64,000 nt of DNA from Pseudomonadota bacterium (GCA_018241225.1 JAFEEG010000019.1:310001-374000), one strand, 5' to 3'. Positions 28,068 to 36,965 are shown, counted from the first letter of the stretch. Numbers and translations: made by a program. The notes: generated from the sequence alone by a model not told the origin.

Positions 28068-28083
28068 GTGAAGTCTGTGTGAA
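28068..28083 (-). promoter_or_regulatory. CreB-type binding site (cre-tag)
   Basis: On the minus strand the sequence reads TTCAC-ACAGAC-TTCAC, an exact match to the cre-tag TTCAC-N6-TTCAC bound by CreB (E. coli) and BlrA (Aeromonas). It is oriented toward the VIT/VWA-exosortase operon (117 bases upstream of its ATG) and lies 87 bases upstream of the PBP1A start on the other strand. creBC is encoded in the same window. Confidence 0.6.
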
Positions 28084-28120
28084 GTCCGCCCGAACTGGAC
28101 TTCACATCCCCTTCGGGCGG
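28079..28120 (+). repeat. Two overlapping, mutually exclusive inverted repeats upstream of PBP1A
   Basis: Arm A GTGAAGTCC (28079-28087) pairs with GGACTTCAC (28097-28105); arm B CCGCCCGAA (28086-28094) pairs with TTCGGGCGG (28112-28120). Both are perfect 9-bp stems, in the order A-B-A'-B', so they compete or form a pseudoknot. They lie 50-91 bases before the PBP1A start codon. Confidence 0.6.
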
Positions 28121-28169
28121 CGCAGCGAGCATCGACGCATACATATCGTCATCGGCGAGGAGCCAGGCT

Positions 28170-30623
28170 GTGCCCGGACAAAAACCGAAACCCAAAGAAT
28201 CCGTGAACCTCAAAGACAACAAGAAAGCCCTGCTGAAATGGGCTGCCATCGGCCTGGGCGGCCTGGTGCTGGCCGGCGTGCTGCTGGTGGGCGTGGTGGT
28301 GGCCCTGCTGCTGCCGGGCCTGCCCGATGTGAAGCAGCTGGCCGACTACCAGCCCAAGCTGCCGCTGCGCGTGCTCACCACCGACGGGGTGGTGATCGGC
28401 GAGTTCGGCGAAGAGCGGCGGCAGATGGTGCCGCTGGCGCAGATTCCCAAGGCGATGAAGGATGCGGTGATTGCGGTGGAAGACGCGCGCTTCTACGAGC
28501 ATGGCGGCATCGACACCCTGGGCATCCTGCGCGCGGCATTGTCGAACATGGTGCATGGCATGCGCCAGGGCGCATCCACCATCACGCAGCAGGTGGCGCG
28601 CAACGTGTATCTCTCGTCCGAGCGCACCATGAGCCGCAAGCTCAAGGAGGCGCTGATCGCGCTGCGCCTGGAAGACGAGCTTTCCAAGGACCAGATCCTG
28701 GAGATCTACCTCAACCAGATCTACCTGGGCCAGCGGGCCTACGGCTTCGCTGCTGCGTCAGAAGCGTACTTCGGCAAGCCGCTCAAGGACATTACGCTGG
28801 CCGAGGCGGCGATGCTGGCCGGACTGCCCAAAGCGCCGGGTGCGAACAACCCGGTGGCCAATCCGCGCCGCGCGCGGGCGCGCCAGCTCTACGTGCTGGA
28901 CCGCATGCAGTCGCAGGGTTTCGCTACCGCCGAGCAGGTGGCCAAGGCCAAGAACGAGGAGCTGCAGCTGCGCGGCGTGTACAACCCCGAGCGCCTGCAT
29001 GCCGAGTACGTGGCCGAGATGGTTCGCCAGCAGATGGTGGCGCAGTACGGCGACAGCGCCTACGTGCGCGGCCTCACGGTGACCACCACCTTGCTTTCCA
29101 ACGACCAGGCGGCGGCCTACCAGTCGCTGCGCCGCGGCATCCTGGACTACGAACGCCGCCAGCCCTGGCGCGGCCCCGAGGCCAACGTGAAGCTGCCGCA
29201 GGAAGGCGACGCGCTGGACGATGCCATCGACGACGCGCTGGCCGCACACCCCGACGACGGCGAAGTGCTCGCGGCCGTGGTGCTGGAAGCAACGCCCAAG
29301 CAGTTGGTGGCGGTGGGCCGCGACGGTGAGGAGATGAAGATCACCGGCGATGGCCTGCGCCTGGTGCAGGTGGGCCTGTCGACGCGCACCGATGCCCGCC
29401 AGCGCGTGGCGCGCGGCTCGGTGCTGCGCGTCACCAAGAATGCCAAGGGTTCGTGGGAAGTGGTGCAGCTGCCCGAAGTGGAAGGAGCCTTTGTCGGCAT
29501 GGACCCGCGCGACGGCTCCATCCGCGCCCTGGTGGGTGGCTTCGACTTCGGCCAGAACCAGTTCAACCACGTCACGCAGGCATGGCGTCAGCCGGGCTCG
29601 AGCTTCAAGCCATTCATCTATTCTGCGGCTCTCGAAAAGGGCTTCGCGCCCGCCACGCTGGTGAACGACGGTCCGCTGTTCTTCGACCGCGGCACCACTG
29701 GTGGCCAGCCCTGGGAGCCGAAGAATTCCGACGGCAACTTCGACGGCCCCATGACCGTGCGCACGGCGCTGCAGAAGTCCAAGAACATGGTGACCATTCG
29801 CGTGCTGCAGTCCATCGGCACGACGTATGCACAGGAATGGTCGGGTCACTTCGGTCTCGATCCCGACAAGCAGCCGCCCTACCTGCCGATGGCGCTGGGC
29901 GCGGGTTCGGTCACGCCGCTGCAGATGGCAGTGGGCTACGGCGTGTTTGCCAACGGCGGCTACCTGGTCAAGCCCAACCTGGTGAGCAAGGTGGTCGAGC
30001 GCGGCGACAAGGTGCTGTTCGAAGCGCCGCCGCCGGTGCTGGACGAAAGCACGCGCGCCATTCCCGAGCGCAATGCCTTCATCATGCGCACGCTGCTGCA
30101 AAGCGTGATCAAGAACGGCACCGGCGCGCGCGCCTACCAGGCCCTTCGGCGCGAGGACATCTACGGCAAGACCGGCACCACCAACGATTCGTTCGACACC
30201 TGGTTCGCGGGCTTCCAGCCCACGCGCGTGGGCATTGTCTGGATCGGCTACGACACGCCGCGCCAGCTGGGCGTGCGCGGCGAAACCGGCGGCAGCCTGA
30301 GCTTGCCGGTGTGGACCAGTTATATGCAGCGCGTGCTCAAGGGCGTGCCGGTGGAAAAGTCCACCGTGCCGGCGGGCGTGGTGCTGGCCGATGGCGACTG
30401 GTACTACGACGACTACCCACCGGGCCGTGCGGTGCCCAGCCTGGACGTGGATACCGGCCCGAGCCTGGGTGTGCCTGGCGGCGGCGTGCCCGCCGGCACC
30501 GTGCCGGGCTTTGGCAGCAGCCCGCCGGCCGAGGCCATGGGCGGCGCGGCGCCTGCGCCCCAGCAGCAACAACAGGGGCAGACGCAGGACCGGAACTGGA
30601 TCTTGGATCTGTTCAGGCGGTAG
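28170..30623 (+). CDS. mrcA: Penicillin-binding protein 1A (bifunctional transglycosylase/transpeptidase)
   Basis: 817 residues. Membrane anchor at 22-48; GT51 domain with the catalytic Glu104 in AVEDARFYEHGG, GASTITQQ (134-141) and RKLKE with Glu160; an OB-like inserted domain; then the transpeptidase with S477-S-F-K480, S537-K-N539 and K667-T-G. It polymerises lipid II into glycan strands and cross-links them at the inner membrane. The C-terminus is Pro/Gly-rich with a QQQQQ-like tract. Start is GTG 28170, preceded by GAGGAG at 28157-28162. Transcribed divergently from the exosortase operon, with a long 5' region carrying the cre-tag and competing hairpins. Confidence 0.95.
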   Translation: MPGQKPKPKESVNLKDNKKALLKWAAIGLGGLVLAGVLLVGVVVALLLPGLPDVKQLADYQPKLPLRVLTTDGVVIGEFGEERRQMVPLAQIPKAMKDAVIAVEDARFYEHGGIDTLGILRAALSNMVHGMRQGASTITQQVARNVYLSSERTMSRKLKEALIALRLEDELSKDQILEIYLNQIYLGQRAYGFAAASEAYFGKPLKDITLAEAAMLAGLPKAPGANNPVANPRRARARQLYVLDRMQSQGFATAEQVAKAKNEELQLRGVYNPERLHAEYVAEMVRQQMVAQYGDSAYVRGLTVTTTLLSNDQAAAYQSLRRGILDYERRQPWRGPEANVKLPQEGDALDDAIDDALAAHPDDGEVLAAVVLEATPKQLVAVGRDGEEMKITGDGLRLVQVGLSTRTDARQRVARGSVLRVTKNAKGSWEVVQLPEVEGAFVGMDPRDGSIRALVGGFDFGQNQFNHVTQAWRQPGSSFKPFIYSAALEKGFAPATLVNDGPLFFDRGTTGGQPWEPKNSDGNFDGPMTVRTALQKSKNMVTIRVLQSIGTTYAQEWSGHFGLDPDKQPPYLPMALGAGSVTPLQMAVGYGVFANGGYLVKPNLVSKVVERGDKVLFEAPPPVLDESTRAIPERNAFIMRTLLQSVIKNGTGARAYQALRREDIYGKTGTTNDSFDTWFAGFQPTRVGIVWIGYDTPRQLGVRGETGGSLSLPVWTSYMQRVLKGVPVEKSTVPAGVVLADGDWYYDDYPPGRAVPSLDVDTGPSLGVPGGGVPAGTVPGFGSSPPAEAMGGAAPAPQQQQQGQTQDRNWILDLFRR

Positions 30624-30659
30624 GGTCCGAGGATTCGAGTTGGACAAAACGAAGAATCC

Positions 30660-31039
30660 ATGTAGACCATCAATATCCACGAGGCGAAGACGCACCTGTC
30701 GCGCATTGTCGAGCGCGTGGCACTGGGTGAGTCCTTCGTCATTGCCAAGGCGGGCAAGCCGAGGTAGTTCCGCTCGATGCACCTGTTGTCATCGAGCGGG
30801 GGCTGGATCGGCCGGATTTTCAAGTGGACGGAAACTTGCTGCGGCGGGGCCTGCTCGACAACGGATATGCCGAACTGCTGATCACCGGGGCGCATGTGTT
30901 GGCGATGAAAAGGCTGCCACCCATTCACAAGGATCCGTTCGATCGGCTGCTGGTTGCCCAGGCGATGACCGAAGGCATGACGCTGTTGACCGCGGACTCG
31001 AATGTGGCGCTCTACCCTGGCCCCATCCGGAAGGTGTGA
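30660..31039 (+). pseudogene. Decayed Phd/VapC toxin-antitoxin module
   Basis: ATG 30660 is followed at once by TAG (codon 2, CAG in intact relatives), then an in-frame Phd/YefM-like antitoxin N-terminus TINIHEAKTHLSRIVERVALG... AKAGKP until TAG 30765. In another frame VVPLDAP, the next stretch expected of Phd, continues directly into the middle of a PIN-domain toxin (VIERGLDRPDFQVDGNLL) and its C-terminus with HKDPFDRLLVAQA and LLTADS, ending at TGA 31037. So a deletion removed the antitoxin's C-terminus and the toxin's first half, including the first catalytic Asp of the PIN site, and point changes and a frameshift broke the rest. Non-functional; a relic of an acquired module between PBP1A and the surface-adhesin-like gene. 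Confidence 0.8.
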
Positions 31040-31198
31040 CGCGTAGCCTCGGAGCTTCGTTGTGATCCGCTGACGCGCACCGGCACCCCCATTCGCGTTC
31101 TTGGAACCTTCGTTTTCAGCCATTCTCGGGCTGAGCGTATTCCTTGCCTTCCACCGCACGCACACGGCGATACTCCCCCAATGAAAGGAAGAGGACCG

Positions 31199-31603
31199 AT
31201 GAGGAAGAAGTCGCTGATCCCGCTGCTCGCGCTGGCCGCATCCCTGGCCGCGCATGCAGGCTGGAATGTGGTGGCGCCGCTGGAGGCCAACGATGGCAAG
31301 TGGGCGCTGTACATGGACGATGCCGACGTGAAGAGGGAAGGGCAGCGCGTTCGCGTCTCGACGCTGTACGACCTGCCGCCGACGGCGCGCCTGAACGTCA
31401 GGGACAAGGAGGTGCATTCCATCCGCGACCGCATCGAGCTGGACTGCGGCAAGTCCACCTACACCTCGGTGGGCTCCACCTACATCGACGGGCCCATGGG
31501 CAAGGGCGAGGTGGTGCTCGCGCTCGGGCCTACCCCCGAGGAAGACGTCGACACCAACGGGGCACTGGCGGCCATTGCCAAGAAAGCTTGCGCCGCGCGC
31601 TGA
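31199..31603 (+). CDS. Surface-adhesin protein E-like secreted protein
   Basis: 134 residues. Signal peptide MRKKSLIPLLALAASLA, cut at AHA-GW. The mature part is about 115 residues, with WALYMDDADVKREGQRVRVSTLYDL early on and a pair of Cys (ELDCGKSTY and KKACAAR) that could bond. The pattern WN-V...-D...-Y-D resembles the surface-adhesin protein E (PF16747) family, small beta-rich periplasmic proteins of unknown role in Burkholderiales. The start at 31199 is preceded by GGAAGAGG; an upstream ATG at 31181 lies before it. Converges on creC. Confidence 0.7.
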   Translation: MRKKSLIPLLALAASLAAHAGWNVVAPLEANDGKWALYMDDADVKREGQRVRVSTLYDLPPTARLNVRDKEVHSIRDRIELDCGKSTYTSVGSTYIDGPMGKGEVVLALGPTPEEDVDTNGALAAIAKKACAAR

Positions 31604-31626
31604 GCGCGCGCCGGCTTGCCTTCCAT

Positions 31627-33123
31627 CTAGTACGACGCGAGCGGCAGGCTCAGGGTTGCAATAGCGCCGCCGCGCGGCGCGTTTTCCAGCGTGATGCGCC
31701 CACGGTGCAGCCCGGCAATCTCCTTGACGAAAGCCAGGCCCAGGCCCGTGCTCTTTTTCTGGCTGTGTGGCCGCGCCAGCGAATAGAACTTCTCGAAGAC
31801 CTGCTCGCGTGCGTAGTCCGGAATGCCCTGGCCGTGGTCGCGCACGGTGATGCGCGCCTCGCGCGAGCCCACGTGCAGGGCCAGTGCCACCTCGGAGTCC
31901 GGCGGCGAAAAATCGATGGCGTTGTCCAGCAGGTTGCTCACGGCGCGGCGCAGCAGGAAAGGGTCGCCCTCGACCTTGGCGTTGCTGTCGATGGCCACGT
32001 GCAGGCGGATCTGCCGCGCCGCGGCGGCGTTCTCGGCGCTGGCGGCCACCTCGTGCAGCAGGGGCGCGAGCGACACGGTTTCGCTGCGCTCCAGCGCGCG
32101 CTGGGTTTCCAGCGCGGTCAGTTCCATCATGCGATCGACGATCTCCTGGATGCGCTGGGTCTCGCCGGCGATGTTGGCCAGGAAGTGATTGCGCTCGGCC
32201 TGCGGCATCGAGGGCTCCTGCAGCAGCTCGGCAGCGCCGCGGATGGCAGACAGCGGGCTCTTGATCTCGTGGGTGAAGGTCTGCACGTAGTCGGCCACGT
32301 AGCTGCGGCCGGTGAGCGCGTCGCGCATCTCGCGCAAGCCGCCGCGCAGGGTGTCGACGGCGCGGCGCAGCATGCGAGTGAGGCTCAGGCTGCGCTGCTG
32401 GCGCAGCCAGCGCAGGTAGTCCGAGATCAGGCCGAAGGGCCGCACCAGCCAGATCGAGACGATCACGGTGAGCAGCAGCAGGGCCAGCGCCGAGCCCACA
32501 CCCACCCACAACGTGCGCGCCCGTGCATCCTGCACGAACTGGCCGAAGCTCTGCACCGGCTTGCCCACGCTGACCACGCCGACGATCTCGCTGCCCCAGC
32601 GGATGGGCGCGGCGGCATACATCACCGAGGTGAGCGGATCGCCGGGCAGGTCGCGCGTGGTGCGCGCGCCGTACTGGCCGGCCAGGGCGCGGCTCACGTC
32701 GCTCCAGCGCGAGTAGTCGGCGTTGAGGTCGCGGCCGGTGGAGTCGAAGATAACGCGGCCGTGCTCGTCGGTGACGACCATGCGCAGCTCCACCCGCGTC
32801 TTGTGCAGGTTGTAGATCTGCGCCGAGAACTCGCGGGCGTACACCGAGCGAAACAGCGGCTCCAGCCGCTGCGTGTTGATGGCGCCGGCAATCACGTCCT
32901 GCTCCACCATGCTGGCCATGAGCTGCGAGATTTCCACCAGCGACTCTTCGGCCGACTCGCGGTAGCGGGGGTCGATGTCGGCCACCACGCGATAGAGCAG
33001 GAAAGCGATGCCGGCAAAATAGATCAGCAGCACGCCGATGAAGATGCGCGTGCGCCGCGAGATGGCGCCTTGGCTCGCGGCTTGCTGGCGCTGGCGCCGC
33101 GTGGCGGCGGGCGATGGCTTCAT
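31627..33123 (-). CDS. creC: Two-component sensor histidine kinase CreC
   Basis: 498 residues. Membrane spans at about 26-46 and 204-226 flank a periplasmic sensor of about 155 residues whose motifs (VIFDST, DYSRWSDV, GQYGAR, SVMYAAAPI, VGVVSVGKP) follow E. coli CreC closely. The cytoplasmic part has the HisKA box with H285 in THEIKSPLSAIRGAAE and the ATPase boxes NLLDNAIDF, DHGQGIPD, and STGLGLAFVKEI. It phosphorylates CreB. In other bacteria CreC responds to fermentation/minimal medium and, in Pseudomonas and Aeromonas homologues, to beta-lactam or PBP inhibition. creD, the usual third member, is absent here. Ten bases after creB. Confidence 0.9.
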   Translation of the reverse strand: MKPSPAATRRQRQQAASQGAISRRTRIFIGVLLIYFAGIAFLLYRVVADIDPRYRESAEESLVEISQLMASMVEQDVIAGAINTQRLEPLFRSVYAREFSAQIYNLHKTRVELRMVVTDEHGRVIFDSTGRDLNADYSRWSDVSRALAGQYGARTTRDLPGDPLTSVMYAAAPIRWGSEIVGVVSVGKPVQSFGQFVQDARARTLWVGVGSALALLLLTVIVSIWLVRPFGLISDYLRWLRQQRSLSLTRMLRRAVDTLRGGLREMRDALTGRSYVADYVQTFTHEIKSPLSAIRGAAELLQEPSMPQAERNHFLANIAGETQRIQEIVDRMMELTALETQRALERSETVSLAPLLHEVAASAENAAAARQIRLHVAIDSNAKVEGDPFLLRRAVSNLLDNAIDFSPPDSEVALALHVGSREARITVRDHGQGIPDYAREQVFEKFYSLARPHSQKKSTGLGLAFVKEIAGLHRGRITLENAPRGGAIATLSLPLASY

Positions 33124-33133
33124 CGTGCGGGCT

Positions 33134-33910
33134 TCACCGCGCCTGGGGCGGCAGGTCTTCGTTCAGGGCGTAGCCGGTGCCGCGCAAGGTGCGGATGGGC
33201 TCGACCTGCGGCGCCACTTCGCGCAGCTTGGCGCGCAGTGTCTTGATGTGCGCGTCCACCGTGCGATCGAAGCTGTCGCTGGCGTCGTCCCATACCAGCT
33301 CCAGCAGTTCCTCGCGGGTGAAGACGCGGCCGGGCCGCTGGATCATCAGGCGCAGCAGGCCGTATTCGTAGCGCGAGAGCTCCAGCAGGCGGCCGTAGTA
33401 GCGGATCTGCATTCGTTCGTTGTCGAGGGCGAAGGGCTGGGCGCCGGTTGCAGGGACCGGGGCCACCGGCGCTGCAGCGGGACCGGTGTGTGCGGCACTG
33501 CCGGCCAGCGCGCCACTGCGGCGAAGGATCGTGCGTACGCGCGCCACCAGCTCGCGTGGCGAGAAGGGCTTGGCGATGTAGTCGTCCGCGCCCAGCTCGA
33601 GGCCCACCACGCGGTCGATCTCGTCGTTGCGCGCGGTGAGAAACAGCATGGGCACGTCAGGCCCGCCGCCGGCGCGGCTCATGGCCTGCAGGCGCTTGAA
33701 CAGCTCGAAGCCGTTCATGTCGGGCAGGCCGATATCCAGGATGACGATGGCCGGCGGCTGCGCCTCGAACTCGGCCAGCGCCGCCTGCGCGGTGGCGCAC
33801 CACACGGGCACGAAGCCGTCGCTCTTGAGAACGTATTGCAGGGTGTCCGCAATGCCGGATTCGTCTTCGGCGATCAGGACGCGTTGCTGCGAGAAAGACA
33901 TGGGCGCCAT
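33134..33910 (-). CDS. creB: Two-component response regulator CreB
   Basis: 258 residues. Receiver domain with acidic pair E15/D16, phospho-acceptor D59 in VILDIGLPDMNG, and the Lys in ADDYIAKPFSP; then a Pro/Ala-rich linker of about 27 residues; then an OmpR-type winged helix (ELSRYEYGLLRLMIQRPGRVFTREELL and RTVDAHIKTLRAKL). The long linker is unusual for CreB. Start could be ATG 33910 or 33901. It is followed by creC on the same strand. A perfect cre-tag lies between the exosortase operon and PBP1A in this window, giving it a probable local regulon. Confidence 0.88.
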   Translation of the reverse strand: MAPMSFSQQRVLIAEDESGIADTLQYVLKSDGFVPVWCATAQAALAEFEAQPPAIVILDIGLPDMNGFELFKRLQAMSRAGGGPDVPMLFLTARNDEIDRVVGLELGADDYIAKPFSPRELVARVRTILRRSGALAGSAAHTGPAAAPVAPVPATGAQPFALDNERMQIRYYGRLLELSRYEYGLLRLMIQRPGRVFTREELLELVWDDASDSFDRTVDAHIKTLRAKLREVAPQVEPIRTLRGTGYALNEDLPPQAR

Positions 33911-33942
33911 GGTAGCGGGCGCCTCGCGGATGTGTCGGTCGC

Positions 33943-34407
33943 TCAAGCAACCCGCGCCAGGTCGTCCAGGATCGGGCAGTCCGGCCGCTGGTCGCCCTGG
34001 CAGCAGTGCACCAGGTGGGCCAGCGTGCGCTGCATGCCCTGCATGGCGGCGATGCGCCGCTCCAGTTCTTCCAGGTGGCTTTGCGCAATGCGCTTGACGC
34101 TGGCGCTGGTGCGGCGGCGGTTGTGCCAGAGGTCGACCAGCTCGGCCACCTGCTCCATCGAGAAGCCCATCTCGCGCGAGCGCTTGATGAAGCGCAGCGT
34201 GTGCACATCGGCCGGGGTGTACTGGCGGTAGCCGCTGTCGGTGCGATGGACTTCGCCCAGGAGGCCCAGCCCCTCGTAGTGGCGCACCATGCGCGCAGAT
34301 ATGCCCGACAGTCGTGCCGCTTCGCCGATGTTCACCGGCATGGCGTTGTCGTCCAGCGCGCCGTGCGCGGGCAGCGCATGGGCGGCGGATGCGTGTGCGG
34401 CGCTCAT
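33943..34407 (-). CDS. cueR: MerR-family copper-responsive regulator (CueR-like)
   Basis: 154 residues. MerR helix-turn-helix (NIGEAARLSGISARMVRHYEGLGLL), Tyr-rich wing (DSGYRQYTPADV), dimerisation helix, and a C-terminal metal loop with HCCQGD...DCP; the two-Cys loop C-x-n-C is that of CueR, specific for Cu(I)/Ag(I). It is coupled to copZ by a four-base overlap (34404-34407). It is expected to bend the two divergent promoters in the 34602-34730 region to activate copA and copZ-cueR. Twenty-odd residues at the N-terminus before the HTH are extra. Confidence 0.85.
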   Translation of the reverse strand: MSAAHASAAHALPAHGALDDNAMPVNIGEAARLSGISARMVRHYEGLGLLGEVHRTDSGYRQYTPADVHTLRFIKRSREMGFSMEQVAELVDLWHNRRRTSASVKRIAQSHLEELERRIAAMQGMQRTLAHLVHCCQGDQRPDCPILDDLARVA

Positions 34408-34601
34408 TGCACGGTGTAGCCGGCGTCGGCAATGGCGGCGGCCACGGCCTCGCGCGGCTGCGTGCTTTCCACCTGCACCTGGCCCTGCGCCAGCTCCACC
34501 TTGACCTGGGCGGCCGGGTCCACGCCTTGCACCGCTTCTTCGACGGCACGCACGCAGTGGCCGCAGCTCATGCCGGTGACCTGGAATTGATATTGGCTCA
34601 T
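34404..34601 (-). CDS. copZ: Copper chaperone CopZ (heavy-metal-associated domain)
   Basis: 65 residues: a single HMA domain with GMSCGHCVRAV (Cys-x-x-Cys), a beta-alpha-beta-beta-alpha-beta length and no signal peptide. It carries Cu(I) in the cytoplasm to CopA. ATG 34601 has AAGGAG ten bases upstream; a longer frame in front lacks one. Coupled to the MerR gene and divergent from copA. Confidence 0.88.
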   Translation of the reverse strand: MSQYQFQVTGMSCGHCVRAVEEAVQGVDPAAQVKVELAQGQVQVESTQPREAVAAAIADAGYTVQ

Positions 34602-34637
34602 GTGAACTGCTCCTTGGCTTGATTGACTCTGATGCCA

Positions 34638-34668
34638 AGTTTCATCCATGACATCATGTCAAGGTCAA
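34638..34668 (-). promoter_or_regulatory. MerR-type promoter for copZ-cueR
   Basis: Minus strand: -35 TTGACC (34668-34663), a 19-base spacer holding a dyad around GACATGATGTC, and -10 GAAACT (34643-34638, a weak match). The dyad centre (34655) is eight bases from the -35 box, the same as in the copA promoter. A long (19-base) spacer with a central dyad is the hallmark of MerR-family activated promoters. Confidence 0.6.
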
Positions 34669-34691
34669 GCATCTTCTGGAAAAAATAGATG

Positions 34692-34722
34692 TTGACTCTT
34701 ACATGATGTGAAGGTCTAGCCT
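34692..34722 (+). promoter_or_regulatory. MerR-type (CueR) promoter for copA
   Basis: -35 TTGACT (34692-34697), a 19-base spacer CTTACATGATGTGAAGGTC carrying an imperfect dyad, and -10 TAGCCT (34717-34722), nine bases before the copA ATG. The GAAGGT...AGCCTT arrangement closely resembles the E. coli CueR-activated copA promoter. It shares the core ACATGATGT with the opposite promoter. Confidence 0.65.
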
Positions 34723-34730
34723 TCATACCC

Positions 34731-36965
34731 ATGAACACAACGACGCAATCTTCCCTGCAAAGTACCAACCTGCTAGTGGGCGGGATGACCTGTGCCTCTT
34801 GCGTGAACCGCGTGGAGCGCGCACTGATGCGAGTGCCCGGCGTGCAGGAAGCCTCGGTCAACCTGGCCACCGAATCGGCCCGCGTGGTGGCCGCGCCTTC
34901 GCCGGACTTGCAGGCGCGCCTGCGCCGCGCGGTGCGCCAGGCCGGCTACGAGCCGCGCGAGGCTTCGGCCGGCGACGAGGCGGCTGCTGCTTCGCCCTGG
35001 GCAGGCTTCATGCCGGTCGCGGTGGGCCTGCTGTTGTCGGCGCCGCTTCTGGCGCCCATGCTGCTGGAGACCTTGGGGGTGCACTGGATGCTGGAGCCCT
35101 GGGCGCAGTTCCTTCTGGCCGCGCCGGTGCAGTTCTGGTTGGGTGCCCGTTTCTATCGGGCGGGCTGGCATGCTGCGCGCGCCGGCACCGGCAACATGGA
35201 CCTGCTGGTGGCGCTGGGCACGAGCGCGGCCTTCGGTCTGTCGCTGTGGCTTTGGTGGCGCGCGCCGGCCGGCGACATGCCGCACCTCTACTTCGAGGCG
35301 GCGGCGGTGGTCATCACGCTCATTCTTCTTGGCAAGTGGCTGGAGTCGCGCGCCAAGCGCCAGGCCACCTCGGCCATCCGGGCGCTGCAGGCGCTGCGGC
35401 CTGAATTTGCGCACGTTCTGGATGCGAAGACCGGCAAGGAATCGGACGTGCCGGTGGCCGAGCTGCTGGCCGGCGACCGCTTGTCGGTGCGTGCCGGTGA
35501 GCGCGTTCCCGCCGATGGCGTGGTGATCGAGGGCCGCTCGTCGGTGGACGAATCCATGCTCACCGGCGAGCCGCTGCCCGTGGCCAAGGCGCCGGGCGAA
35601 GAGCTGACGGGCGGCTCGGTCAACGGTGAAGGCCGCCTGGTGATGGAGGTGCGCACCGTGGGCGCCGAGAGCGTGCTCTCGCGCATCATCCGCCTGGTCG
35701 AGGACGCGCAGGCGGCCAAGGCGCCGATCCAGCAGCTGGTCGACAAGGTGGCGGCCGTGTTCGTGCCGGTGGTGCTGGTGATTGCGCTGGTCACGATGCT
35801 GGGCTGGCTGGCGGCGGGCGCAGGCATCGAGCAGGCGCTCATCCATGCCGTGGCGGTGCTGGTGATTGCCTGCCCGTGTGCGCTGGGCCTGGCAACGCCG
35901 GTGGCCGTGATGGCGGGTACGGGTGTGGCGGCGCGTCGCGGCATCCTGATCAAGGACGCGCGCGCGCTCGAGTTGGCACACCGGGTCGACACGGTGGCCT
36001 TCGACAAGACCGGCACGCTGACCATCGGCAAGCCGACCCTGACGCGACTGCTGCCCGTGCCTGGTGCGGCCATGGACGAGCGCAGCCTGCTGGCGGCCGC
36101 GGCCGCACTGCAAAGCGGCAGTACGCACCCACTGGCGCGCGCGGTGCTCGATTCGGCAGCCGCGCAGGGCGTGGCATTCGATGGCGCCGTGCGCGATCTG
36201 CGCGCCGTGGATGGCCGCGGCATGCAAGGGCGCCTGGTGGCGGGCGCAGGCGATGGCGATGAATGGGCGCTGGCCAGCCTGCGCTGGTGCGAGGAACTGG
36301 GCGTGGCCGTGCAGCCCGAACTGCTGGCGCAATTGCAGGCGCAAGGCGCAACCACCTCGGCCTTGCTGCGCTTCGATGCGCAAGGCCAGGCACAGGCCAT
36401 GGCGCTGCTGGCGTTTGCCGACGAGCCCAAGCCCGAAGCGACACAAGCGGTGGCAAGGCTGCGCGCGCGCGGCCTGCGCGTGGTGATGATCTCGGGCGAC
36501 AACCGCCGCGCGGCGCAGGCCATGGCCGAGCGCGTGGGCATTGCCGCCGACGATGTGCGCGCCGAAGTGCTCCCGGGCGACAAGGCCGCCGTGGTTCAGG
36601 CGCTGCGCACGAATGGCCATGTGGTGGCCATGGTGGGCGACGGCGCCAACGATGCGCCGGCCTTGGCGGCGGCCGATGTGGGCCTGGCCATGGCCCACGG
36701 CACCGACGTGGCCATGGAGGCGGCCGGCATCACCCTCATGCGTGGCAACGTGTCGCTGGTGGCGGATGCCTTCGACCTGTCGGCGCGCACCGTGGCCAAG
36801 ATCCGGCAGAACCTGTTCTGGGCCTTTGCCTACAACGTGGCCGGCATTCCGCTGGCGGCCATCGGCCTGCTCAGCCCGGTGGTGGCGGGCGCGGCCATGG
36901 CGCTGTCGAGCGTGAGCGTGATGGCCAATGCGCTGCTGCTGCGGCGCTGGCGACCACGCGCCTGA
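34731..36965 (+). CDS. copA: Cu(I)-exporting P1B-type ATPase CopA
   Basis: 744 residues. One N-terminal metal-binding domain with GGMTCASC (C21, C24), then eight membrane spans, the actuator motif LTGEP, the transmembrane metal site C381-P-C383, the phosphorylation site D425-KTGTLT, the HP motif in GSTHPLA, and GDGAND. CPC with these features marks P1B-1 Cu(I)/Ag(I) exporters. It pumps copper from the cytosol to the periplasm. The ATG at 34731 follows the CueR-type promoter by nine bases, so the leader is very short and translation starts almost at the mRNA end. Confidence 0.95.
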   Translation: MNTTTQSSLQSTNLLVGGMTCASCVNRVERALMRVPGVQEASVNLATESARVVAAPSPDLQARLRRAVRQAGYEPREASAGDEAAAASPWAGFMPVAVGLLLSAPLLAPMLLETLGVHWMLEPWAQFLLAAPVQFWLGARFYRAGWHAARAGTGNMDLLVALGTSAAFGLSLWLWWRAPAGDMPHLYFEAAAVVITLILLGKWLESRAKRQATSAIRALQALRPEFAHVLDAKTGKESDVPVAELLAGDRLSVRAGERVPADGVVIEGRSSVDESMLTGEPLPVAKAPGEELTGGSVNGEGRLVMEVRTVGAESVLSRIIRLVEDAQAAKAPIQQLVDKVAAVFVPVVLVIALVTMLGWLAAGAGIEQALIHAVAVLVIACPCALGLATPVAVMAGTGVAARRGILIKDARALELAHRVDTVAFDKTGTLTIGKPTLTRLLPVPGAAMDERSLLAAAAALQSGSTHPLARAVLDSAAAQGVAFDGAVRDLRAVDGRGMQGRLVAGAGDGDEWALASLRWCEELGVAVQPELLAQLQAQGATTSALLRFDAQGQAQAMALLAFADEPKPEATQAVARLRARGLRVVMISGDNRRAAQAMAERVGIAADDVRAEVLPGDKAAVVQALRTNGHVVAMVGDGANDAPALAAADVGLAMAHGTDVAMEAAGITLMRGNVSLVADAFDLSARTVAKIRQNLFWAFAYNVAGIPLAAIGLLSPVVAGAAMALSSVSVMANALLLRRWRPRA

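Noticed and set aside
25477-28071. 864-codon plus-strand frame across the exosortase operon
   Set aside because: It is the His/Ala/Arg-rich shadow of the VIT/VWA and exosortase genes; both minus-strand proteins have catalytic motifs and signal peptides.
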